Of a stretch of DNA of 64,000 nt, positions 34,802 through 42,307 are shown in pieces (positions within the stretch are counted from its first letter, which is position 1; every line of letters begins with the position of its first letter). Origin of the DNA: Clostridia bacterium (GTDB taxonomy: Bacteria; Bacillota; Clostridia; Lachnospirales; Anaerotignaceae); NCBI GenBank assembly GCA_910575055.1, contig CAJTDC010000008.1:50449-114448 (forward strand), in the 5' to 3' direction. A program made the position numbers and the translations under genes. The notes below the pieces were generated by a model. It saw nothing but the letters and a program-made list of their open reading frames with translations. It was not told the origin of the DNA and made no database searches.

Positions 34802-36762
34802 ATTTGTGCTCTCCTTCCACAGAATATAAAAACGGGATTTTGTGCTTTCATAATATGATAGTTTTTTACTGCTTCACTTTTCGATATACTGATTTGTGTA
34901 CATTGATATTCTATACCCAAATCAGAAAAACATTGCTGTAAATCTCTTATTGTTTCTAACGATATCGCTGTTGCTACAATTTCTACAGAAGCATTTTTCT
35001 GTAATGCTGTTTGAACACTTTCTTTTACTTTGCCACTACTTCCTCCTATGAATATTTTGTCTGGTGCTGGCAATGTTTGTAGTATATCAGGAGCTTGTCC
35101 AAAAACAATATCCATATTATAAACATTCCATTTCTTTTTATTTTTTTCAAGTAATGTAATCGCTTGTTGTTTTTTTTCTATGGCATATACCATACCAAAA
35201 GGGCATTGTAATGCTATCTCTACAGAAACAGAACCTGTTCCTGCTCCTATATCCCACACAATATCATTTTGTTTTAAATTCATATAACTGATAGCAACTG
35301 TACGTACTTCTCTTTTTGTCATAGGTACTGCATCTCTAATAAAATATTCATCTTTAATACCTAAATTTTGCGTTTTTTGTAATATATTATTATTTTCAAT
35401 ATATAATATTGCTAATGACGACGTTTCTATATTTTGAAATTGTTCTGCTGTACCTTCTGTTATTTTTTCTGTTTCATAACTCAAATTTTCACCTATCACA
35501 ATTTTTACATTTGGCAATCCCCTACTACAAATTTCTTTGCAAATATTTGCTGTATCATAACGACCACCTAAAAGTACAACTATTTTGTGATACTGTAACA
35601 CATATCCTATTATATTTTCATATTGACTATGTACACTGATTAGTTTCGCATCTTCCCAAGAAGTATAAATTTTTGCCATAAAATAACATACAGAAGGTAC
35701 ACCACTTATTGTTTTGACTGTTACATTTTCAAGTAAATGATACAACTTTTTTGCTCCACTATAATAACCAATATCTCCCGAAAAAACTACTACAATATTG
35801 TTATAATTTATATTTTGTTTTATAAATGCTGCAATTTCCTCACTTTTATAACAAATAAAAGTATCTTTTTCCATATCTTCTATGGTTTCTATCATACGTT
35901 TTGCTCCAATAATACAGTCTGCTTTTTTTAAAATTTGTTGTGCCTGTTGTGTTAATGTATTTTTTCCTGCACCTATTCCTAATAATGTTACTTGTCTTTT
36001 TATAGAAATATGATATTCATTTTTTAACTGTTGTATTAAATCATAAAACAAATAGCCTTGTTGTTTTTCTTTTCTTCCTACAATTACAGCAACTGCACCA
36101 ACTTCTTTTGCAGCATCAATTTTTTGTTGAAAGCCACCTATATTACCGGACTCTTTTGTAACAATATAGTTTGCATTAATATGTTTCATTTGTGCTATGT
36201 TCATTTCTTTTGAAAAAGCTCCTTGCATACAAATAATATGCTTTGCATTTAATCCATCACTTTGACACTGTGCTATAGCTTCCACAGAAGGCAATACTCT
36301 CACATACACTCTTTGAGAAAAATCACTTAATTTTTTGAATTTTTGAATTTCTTTGCTTCCTGTTGTTACAAATATATTTCCTTGTGTATTTTGTAAAAAA
36401 TCAACAGCTTTTTCTATACTTTCTACCCAAATACCATAGTCTGTATGGCAACTTTCTCTTAACAATCTATAATATGTTATATTTTCACTTTGGCAAGCTA
36501 ATTGTATATTTTTTGTCACTTCTAAAGCATAAGGATGTGTTGCATCTATTACACAAATATATTTTTTTTGTTTTATCATTTGTATCATTTCTTGCAAATT
36601 TTTTCTGCCTTCTAGTATATTGACATTATCTCTTTTTTGCAATAATTGTTGTCCATATTCTGTTGCAACACAAACATCTATAGTTACATTTGTATCATAT
36701 AAATATTCCAGCAATTTTCTTCCTTCTGTTGTTCCTCCAAAAAGCAATATATTATTTTTCAT
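34798..36762 (-). CDS. Triple fusion CbiJ-CbiE-CbiT: cobalt-precorrin-6A reductase, C5- and C15-methyltransferase
   Basis: The 654-residue protein joins three enzymes. Residues 1-250 are a CbiJ/CobK reductase ('ILLFGGTTEGRKLLEYL', 'CVIDATHPYA', 'RESG' type). Residues about 255-460 are CbiE, a class III SAM methyltransferase ('VTLLGIGAGKNTLT', 'GDIGYYSGAKKL'). Residues about 468-654 are CbiT ('FIRDAVPMTKREVRT', 'VWDIGAGTGSVSVE'), the C15-methylating decarboxylase. CbiE-CbiT fusions (CobL) are common; adding the reductase places three steps in one chain. No stop or frameshift is seen at the joins. It overlaps both neighbours. Confidence 0.92.
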   Translation of the reverse strand: MKNNILLFGGTTEGRKLLEYLYDTNVTIDVCVATEYGQQLLQKRDNVNILEGRKNLQEMIQMIKQKKYICVIDATHPYALEVTKNIQLACQSENITYYRLLRESCHTDYGIWVESIEKAVDFLQNTQGNIFVTTGSKEIQKFKKLSDFSQRVYVRVLPSVEAIAQCQSDGLNAKHIICMQGAFSKEMNIAQMKHINANYIVTKESGNIGGFQQKIDAAKEVGAVAVIVGRKEKQQGYLFYDLIQQLKNEYHISIKRQVTLLGIGAGKNTLTQQAQQILKKADCIIGAKRMIETIEDMEKDTFICYKSEEIAAFIKQNINYNNIVVVFSGDIGYYSGAKKLYHLLENVTVKTISGVPSVCYFMAKIYTSWEDAKLISVHSQYENIIGYVLQYHKIVVLLGGRYDTANICKEICSRGLPNVKIVIGENLSYETEKITEGTAEQFQNIETSSLAILYIENNNILQKTQNLGIKDEYFIRDAVPMTKREVRTVAISYMNLKQNDIVWDIGAGTGSVSVEIALQCPFGMVYAIEKKQQAITLLEKNKKKWNVYNMDIVFGQAPDILQTLPAPDKIFIGGSSGKVKESVQTALQKNASVEIVATAISLETIRDLQQCFSDLGIEYQCTQISISKSEAVKNYHIMKAQNPVFIFCGRRAQI

Positions 36763-37483
36763 ATGTATACCCTCTCGGTGTTACCATTTTCCCTTTCATT
36801 ACTTTGGTTTGGCTGTTTCCTATAAAAACAGTTGTAAACATATCTGTTTGTATTTCTCTCAATTCTTTTAGTGTCATAATACAACTTTGTTGTTCCTTTC
36901 TTGCAATATTTTTTACAATGCCGCAAATAGTTTCTGGCTTTTGGTACTGTAATATCACATCACAAGCTTTTTTTAAATAATCTTTTCTTTTTTTGCTGGA
37001 AGGATTATAAAAGCAAATTACAAAATCTCCTTGAGCTGCAAGTGAAATTCTTTTTTGTATCAATTCCCACGATGTCATTAAATCACTCAAACTAATTACT
37101 GCAAAATCATGAGAAAGTACTGCACCTAGTACAGCACTTCCACTCAAACAAGCCGTTACACCTGCAACAACTTGTATTTCTATGTCTATATTTTCTGCTA
37201 ATTCATAGGCAAGTGATGCCATACCATATACTCCACTATCACCGCTAGATATTATCGCTGTTTTGATACCCTTTTGACATTGTTGTATGGCATAAATAAC
37301 TCTTTGCTTTTCCTGTGTCATACCACTTGTATAATACTGTTTTTGAGGAAATTGCTGTTTTATCAAATCTATATATACAGTATAGCCTACAATTAACTCA
37401 CATTCTGAAAGAATATCAGCAGCTTCTGCTGTAAGTGTTTGCTTTGCTGCTGCTCCAATTCCTACAATGTATAATGTATTCAA
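36752..37483 (-). CDS. cbiH: Cobalt-precorrin-3 C17-methyltransferase
   Basis: CbiH methylates C17 and drives ring contraction in the oxygen-free pathway. The 243-residue protein is a class III SAM methyltransferase with 'LYIVGIGAAAKQTLT' at the start, 'ISSGDSGVYGMASLA', and 'DFVICFYNPSSKKR'. There is no in-frame ATG. A TTG at 37483 lies six bases after AAGGAGGAG and is taken as the start. It overlaps the fusion gene by 11 bases. Confidence 0.92.
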   Translation of the reverse strand: MNTLYIVGIGAAAKQTLTAEAADILSECELIVGYTVYIDLIKQQFPQKQYYTSGMTQEKQRVIYAIQQCQKGIKTAIISSGDSGVYGMASLAYELAENIDIEIQVVAGVTACLSGSAVLGAVLSHDFAVISLSDLMTSWELIQKRISLAAQGDFVICFYNPSSKKRKDYLKKACDVILQYQKPETICGIVKNIARKEQQSCIMTLKELREIQTDMFTTVFIGNSQTKVMKGKMVTPRGYTYEK

Positions 37484-37505
37484 AATGAACTCCTCCTTGT
37501 ATCAC

Positions 37506-38534
37506 TTACGAAAAGGAAAGCAATATTGTTTTCATTGCTAACGCCACTGTTACACCATTTTTTACTTTTTTAGAAACAATTATCTTTCCATTTTGGGCAG
37601 AACACAATGCTGCTCTTTCACAAACATTATCTACTCCTGTTTTTTCTAGTACAAATTCAGAAGCTGTAAAATCTCCTTTTACATTTGACAGTTCTTCTGC
37701 TGAAAAAATATTCAAATGTTTTTGATAACTTTGACAAAATGTAAGTAAGCCTTTTTCATTTTGTTTTAAATTAATTGTGGCAACTGCTGCGATTGCTTCT
37801 ATAGCAATATTTTCTTCTTCTAGTACAGAAAAAACAGATTGTTCTATTTCTTCAAAAGAAGTATCTTTTTTACAACCTATTCCTATATGTACTACAGGCA
37901 CTATCAGTGCAAGCGTTTGTTGAAATTTTTTGCTTTGTTTATATATGGAAACAGATATGCCTATTTCACAATCTCTCGTTGCTACTAAGCCTTTTGGCAA
38001 TTTATTATAATAAAACATACTGTCAAATCCTACTGTTTTTCCTTCCAACAATGTTGCTGAAATTTCTTTCATTACTTTTTTTGCTTTTTCTTGTTTCAGA
38101 TACAAAAATCCATTTTCTTTTACCCATACGTCTACTGCAAAAACACCATTTATATCTGTTGCTGTTGTAATAACTGGTGTTCCATTTGTTATTTCTGCTA
38201 CTTTTTTTGTTAGTGCATTACCATATCCTATATGTCCGGACAAAAGAGAAATTGCAAACTGTCCTTTTTCATCTGTCACAACTACAGCAGGGTCTTGATA
38301 TTTATCTTTTAAATATGGTGCGATTGCTCTCACCGCAATACCACAAGCTCCTACAAATACAATGCCCTCTGCTTCTACAAATGCTCTTTGTGTCCATTTT
38401 TCAAGAGAAGTTACTATTTCTATATCATCTTGTGACACTTTCATAGAAAAACACATTGCTTTTTCTAATCTTTGACAAATTTTTTCTGCTAATATTGTTC
38501 CTTTTTTTGTAAATGCAATAACATATACTTTCAT
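37506..38534 (-). CDS. cbiG: Cobalt-precorrin-5A hydrolase
   Basis: CbiG opens the ring lactone and releases acetaldehyde in the anaerobic pathway, so its presence identifies that route. The 342-residue protein has the N- and middle domains ('GIVFVGACGIAVRAIAPYLKDKYQDPAVVVTDEKG' split, 'SLLSGHIGYGNALTKKVAE' split) and the C-terminal CobE-like domain ('HIGIGCKKDTSFEEIE', 'ALCSAQNGKIIVSKKVKNGVTVALA' split). The ATG overlaps the cbiF stop (ATGA). Confidence 0.92.
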   Translation of the reverse strand: MKVYVIAFTKKGTILAEKICQRLEKAMCFSMKVSQDDIEIVTSLEKWTQRAFVEAEGIVFVGACGIAVRAIAPYLKDKYQDPAVVVTDEKGQFAISLLSGHIGYGNALTKKVAEITNGTPVITTATDINGVFAVDVWVKENGFLYLKQEKAKKVMKEISATLLEGKTVGFDSMFYYNKLPKGLVATRDCEIGISVSIYKQSKKFQQTLALIVPVVHIGIGCKKDTSFEEIEQSVFSVLEEENIAIEAIAAVATINLKQNEKGLLTFCQSYQKHLNIFSAEELSNVKGDFTASEFVLEKTGVDNVCERAALCSAQNGKIIVSKKVKNGVTVALAMKTILLSFS

Positions 38535-39283
38535 AATTTCTCTGCCTTTCTAAATTCTGTAGAAAATTGAGGGTGATAAAGCAAAGACCTTTTATAATAT
38601 TTTCCCAATACATTTCCTACTATAATCAATGCTGTTTTTGTAATATTATTTTGTTTTGCAGATTGTGCCAATGTCGAAACAGTACAATGCACAATTTTTT
38701 CATCTTTCCAAGTTGCCCTTTGCACAATAGCGGCTGGCATATCAGCATCACAGCCTCCCTGCTGCAATTTTTTCTCTAATCCTTCTAAAAGCCCTGTACT
38801 TAAAAAAATTACCATTGTAGTTTGATGTTGTGCTAATTTTGAAATATCTTCTTTTTGAGGAACAGGCGTCTTTCCTTCCATTCTTGTAATAATGACTGTT
38901 TGAGATACATCTGGTAATGTATATTCCATCTGTAATGCTGCTGCTGCTCCACAAAAAGAACTTACTCCTGGACAAACATCATATGCTATGCCTTCTTTTG
39001 AAAGAATATCCATTTGCTCTCTTATTGCTCCATATAAACAAGTATCTCCTGTATGAAGACGTACAATTTCTTTTTGTTTATTTTCTATAAATATCTGTGA
39101 AATCTGCTCTAATGTCATTTGAGCACTGTTGTATATTTGACAGCTTTGTTTTGTTTCTGAAAGAAGTTGTTCATTTACAAGAGAACCTGCATATATTACA
39201 ATATCTGCTTTTTGGAGTAATTTTTGTCCTCTTACAGTAATTAAATCTACTGCTCCGCTGCCGGCTCCTACAAAATGTACCAT
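38531..39283 (-). CDS. cbiF: Cobalt-precorrin-4 C11-methyltransferase
   Basis: The 250-residue class III SAM methyltransferase has 'VHFVGAGSGAVDLITVRG', 'YAGSLVNEQLL', 'RLHTGDTCLYGAIREQMD' and 'VCPGVSSFCGAAAAL', which are the CbiF hallmarks. It methylates C11. GGAGAGGAG precedes the ATG. It is coupled to cbiG by a 4-base overlap and follows a small unknown gene by 40 bases. Confidence 0.93.
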   Translation of the reverse strand: MVHFVGAGSGAVDLITVRGQKLLQKADIVIYAGSLVNEQLLSETKQSCQIYNSAQMTLEQISQIFIENKQKEIVRLHTGDTCLYGAIREQMDILSKEGIAYDVCPGVSSFCGAAAALQMEYTLPDVSQTVIITRMEGKTPVPQKEDISKLAQHQTTMVIFLSTGLLEGLEKKLQQGGCDADMPAAIVQRATWKDEKIVHCTVSTLAQSAKQNNITKTALIIVGNVLGKYYKRSLLYHPQFSTEFRKAEKL

Positions 39284-39322
39284 TATTTATTACTCCTCTC
39301 CTAATATTTTTTTATATAAATT

Positions 39323-39604
39323 TCAATAACAGTATGGTGGAATAATTTCATAATCAATATCATACTGTGATAATTGCTTTAAAATATCTCTTATGTAATA
39401 AGCATTTCCTTCTCCTATCAAATTTTTCTTATTCTTTAATTTTTTACTTGCTTCAATATAGTTTATATTACATACTTTAGAAAATGCTTTTATTTCCATT
39501 TTATTATATTTATTTTCTTTTAAAATAATATATATTTTATATATATTTTCATCATATAACATAGGAATATGAGATGTTAGAGGAATACCTTCATTTAACT
39601 CCAT
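39323..39604 (-). CDS. Small unknown protein inside the cobalamin operon
   Basis: The 93-residue protein lies between cbiD and cbiF in the same direction, with an AAAGGAG site before its ATG. Its C-terminal part has the alternating pattern 'KVCNINYIEASKKL' then 'GNAYYIRDILKQLSQYDIDYEIIP'. This loosely resembles the ribosomal L7/L12 C-terminal fold, which also occurs in small regulatory proteins; that is only a pattern guess. It is more AT-rich and lysine/isoleucine/asparagine-rich than its neighbours. No enzymatic motif is visible, and a corrin role is unproven. Confidence 0.6.
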   Translation of the reverse strand: MELNEGIPLTSHIPMLYDENIYKIYIILKENKYNKMEIKAFSKVCNINYIEASKKLKNKKNLIGEGNAYYIRDILKQLSQYDIDYEIIPPYCY

Positions 39605-39682
39605 AAAATTTTACTCCTTTATTATACTTAAAAAATAACCATCTGAATATAAAAAACTTCATTATCAAACTTCTATTTTAAA

Positions 39683-40810
39683 TCAATATGTTTTTTTAAT
39701 ATTTTGATATTTTTTTAGAAATATTTCTACTCCTTTTGATTGTGCTAAAACACCCATTTTTTCAGAAAACAAAATTATATTTACCTCTATTTCTTTTTGT
39801 AGTCTATGTTGTATGTGCTCTATTATTTTTTGTAATATTGTTTCCATTGTTTTCTGAAAAACAATTTCACTGTGTTTCTGCAACAAAAATAATGCTTGTT
39901 CTGTTGTAACAGTTTCCATAATGTTTTTAATTACTTCACTGTTTGCTCCTGCCATAGCAGCGTGGACACCTATAATTTCTCTTCTACAATCTGCATATTT
40001 AGAATGTGTTTGCATAATGCCTCCTGCTATTTTTACCATTTTTCCAATATGCCCTACTAACAATACTGATTGTACAGATAATGTGTTAATAAAATCTATA
40101 CATTCTCCTACAAAATTACTTATTTTTACAGCATTCTCTATATCAATGGCAAAATGCTCTTTTAAAAAATTACTTCCATAATTTCCAAATGTCAATATAA
40201 TATTTCCATTACTATTAACTGCTTTCATATTTAATTCTACTTTAATACTATCCAGTAATGCTCTTTCACTCATAGGCTCTACTATACCGCTTGTTCCTAA
40301 TATAGAAATGCCTCCTACAATACCTAATTTTTCATTATATGTTTTTTTTGCAATTTGTATGCCTTCAGGTGCAAATATAGTAATGGCAATTCCCTTTTTA
40401 TAATCTGCTAATGCACAAATCTCTTTTACACATTGTTTTATCATATTGCGAGGTATATTATTGATGGCAGCTTCTCCTATATCTCTTTGCAATCCTTTTT
40501 TCGTAACACGACCTATCCCTTCTCCTCCATCTATTACAATATCACATTCTATTTTTTCCGCCATAGCATATATCAATATACCATTTGTTACATCTGGGTC
40601 ATCTCCACTATATTTTTTAACAGCACAAATTGTTTTTTGTCCTTGCCAATAACAACATTGCAGTTGTAACTGTAACAGTATTCCCTTTGGTGTTTGTAAT
40701 GAAACTTGTGAAAGCTTTTTATCTAAAAGCAGCAATGTTACAGCCGCTTTTGCTGCTGCTGCTGCACAACTTCCTGTTGTATAACCTATATTACATTTTT
40801 TTTCAGTCAT
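39683..40810 (-). CDS. cbiD: Cobalt-precorrin-5B C1-methyltransferase
   Basis: CbiD methylates C1 in the anaerobic pathway and is unrelated to the other methyltransferases. The 375-residue protein begins with 'GYTTGSCAAAAAKAA'. It has 'GGEGIGRVTKKGL' near 100, 'ISILGTSGIVEPMSERALL' and 'VLLVGHIGKMVKIAGGI', all family hallmarks. The ATG overlaps the stop of the DUF3791 gene (ATGA). Confidence 0.94.
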   Translation of the reverse strand: MTEKKCNIGYTTGSCAAAAAKAAVTLLLLDKKLSQVSLQTPKGILLQLQLQCCYWQGQKTICAVKKYSGDDPDVTNGILIYAMAEKIECDIVIDGGEGIGRVTKKGLQRDIGEAAINNIPRNMIKQCVKEICALADYKKGIAITIFAPEGIQIAKKTYNEKLGIVGGISILGTSGIVEPMSERALLDSIKVELNMKAVNSNGNIILTFGNYGSNFLKEHFAIDIENAVKISNFVGECIDFINTLSVQSVLLVGHIGKMVKIAGGIMQTHSKYADCRREIIGVHAAMAGANSEVIKNIMETVTTEQALFLLQKHSEIVFQKTMETILQKIIEHIQHRLQKEIEVNIILFSEKMGVLAQSKGVEIFLKKYQNIKKTY

Positions 40811-41220
40811 TCTATTTCCTTTTTATAACAATCTATTAATTCCTCTGCTGTTTTATTGTAATATTGTGTATCATCTTGTGCAAAACATTGTCCTGTTTTA
40901 GAAGCATAAAATGCTTTAATTGTTTCTATTTTTGTCATATGATATTGTTTTGCAATTTCTTTTAATACTTTAGGCAATACAGATTGTCTTTCTTTATGCT
41001 TATTATAATCATTTTGTTCTGCATCCGTTGTATTTTCTACATAACCATCTATCATACCTATTAAAAAATCTTCATCCATACCACAATACACGTTATATCC
41101 TTCTAACAAAAGCTGAAAAATGCCTTTTTCATAAAAAGAATGTGCTACTTTGTCACTGGAAACATTTTTAATATGACTATAATTTTCTACACAACATACT
41201 AATAATTCAAATTGGTTCAT
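40807..41220 (-). CDS. DUF3791-like protein, first gene of the cobalamin operon
   Basis: The 137-residue protein begins with a DUF3791-like unit (about 1-60: 'ELLVCCVENYSHIKNVSSDKVAHSFYEKGIFQLL' split). Its second half contains 'ETIKAFYASKTGQCFAQDD', the 'YxSKT' pattern also found with such proteins. In other Clostridia DUF3791 proteins often accompany DUF3990 proteins as small pairs of unknown role. No partner is present here. It overlaps cbiD (ATGA), so it may be expressed with the cobalamin genes. GGAGAAT precedes the ATG. Confidence 0.65.
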   Translation of the reverse strand: MNQFELLVCCVENYSHIKNVSSDKVAHSFYEKGIFQLLLEGYNVYCGMDEDFLIGMIDGYVENTTDAEQNDYNKHKERQSVLPKVLKEIAKQYHMTKIETIKAFYASKTGQCFAQDDTQYYNKTAEELIDCYKKEIE

Positions 41221-41377
41221 ACTGTTATTCTCCTTATATCAAATAAAATTTTGTTTTATAAAAGTATACCATATATTACAAAAAAGAAATAGTTTGTTTT
41301 TGTATGAAATTATTTTATTTTATTATACTAATAAAAATAAAACTGTAATTATTTTTTTATATAGAGGAAGTGTATTT
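41221..41377. promoter_or_regulatory. Divergent promoter region between cobalamin operon and trxB-like gene
   Basis: Plus strand: TTGTAT (41300-41305) and TATACT (41324-41329), 18 bases apart, serve the trxB-like gene. Minus strand: an extended -10 (TGGTATACT) is seen about 40-50 bases before the DUF3791 start. No cobalamin riboswitch (B12 box) was found in this gap; there is no room for one. Confidence 0.5.
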
Positions 41378-42295
41378 ATGACAGATTTAATTATTATTGG
41401 TGCTGGCCCTGCTGGTATTACTGCTGCTATTTATGCCCTAAGAGCAGGCATTTCTGTTATGATATTTGATGGTAACTTATATGGCGGACAAGCTGCAATT
41501 ACTTCTCAAATTGAAAATTATCCTGCTATTAAATCTATTTCAGGTGCAGTATTTGCTCAAAAACTGTATCATCAAGCTATTGATTTAAAAGCAAATATTA
41601 TATTTGAAAAAGTAATTTCTGTCAATTTTTCAGACAAAATCAAAACTGTTACTACATCAAAAAATACTTATACTGCAAAAACAATTATTGTTGCAACAGG
41701 GGTAAAAAGGCGTATTTTAAATTGTGAAGGAGAAAAAGAATTCACTGGCAAAGGTGTGTCTTATTGTGCTACTTGTGATGCTGCTTTTTTTCGTAACAAA
41801 CAAGTAATTGTAGTAGGAGGAGGAAATACTGCATTAGAAGATGCTCTTTTTTTATCCAATCAATGTCAAAAAGTAATTATTGTTCATCGTAGAGATAGTT
41901 TTAGAGCAGAAAAAGCATTAATTAATGCCGTTTTATCACGAAATAATATTACTATATTATATAATAGTACTATTACAAAAATAAATGGAGAGCAATTCAT
42001 TACTTCTGTTAATGTTTATAATAATATAGAAGGTACTACAAATATTATTGAAACTTCAGGTGTATTTATTGCTATAGGATATGAACCAGACAATGCTTTA
42101 GTATCTGAATTTCTACAAGTAAATACAGAAGGTTATATTATTGCAAATGAATACTGTACTACTAATATAGGTGGTGTTTTTGTAGCAGGCGATACCAGAA
42201 TAAAACCTCTTAGACAAATTGTAACAGCTTGTGCAGATGGTGCTGTAGCAGGTGTTTCTGCTGTTTCTTATATTGCAAAATACTCTGATAGATAA
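41378..42295 (+). CDS. trxB: Thioredoxin reductase-like flavoprotein
   Basis: The 305-residue protein has an FAD motif 'LIIIGAGPAGITAAIYALRAG', and the redox pair C-A-T-C in 'VSYCATCDAAFFR'. The NADPH motif is 'VVGGGNTALEDALFL' followed by 'VHRRDSFRA', and the final 'GGVFVAGDTRIKPLRQIVTACADGA' is split near the end. The double arginine supports NADPH use. It would reduce a thioredoxin, but none is nearby. The ATG at 41378 follows GAGGAAGTG. An upstream in-frame start lacks a ribosome site. Confidence 0.92.
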   Translation: MTDLIIIGAGPAGITAAIYALRAGISVMIFDGNLYGGQAAITSQIENYPAIKSISGAVFAQKLYHQAIDLKANIIFEKVISVNFSDKIKTVTTSKNTYTAKTIIVATGVKRRILNCEGEKEFTGKGVSYCATCDAAFFRNKQVIVVGGGNTALEDALFLSNQCQKVIIVHRRDSFRAEKALINAVLSRNNITILYNSTITKINGEQFITSVNVYNNIEGTTNIIETSGVFIAIGYEPDNALVSEFLQVNTEGYIIANEYCTTNIGGVFVAGDTRIKPLRQIVTACADGAVAGVSAVSYIAKYSDR

Positions 42296-42307
42296 TCTAT
42301 CAGAGTA
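42281..42307. terminator. Bidirectional terminator, trxB-like gene / methyltransferase
   Basis: TACTCTGATAGA and TCTATCAGAGTA form a perfect 12-bp stem with a 3-base loop. It spans the stop of the trxB-like gene and overlaps the end of the minus-strand methyltransferase gene. Confidence 0.85.

Noticed and set aside
36363..36980. Plus-strand frames of 80-100 codons over cobalamin genes
   Set aside because: They are complementary shadows of strongly supported minus-strand genes and lack ribosome sites.
41221..41377. Expected cobalamin riboswitch upstream of the operon
   Set aside because: The gap is only about 160 bases and shows no B12 box; only promoter-like motifs are seen.
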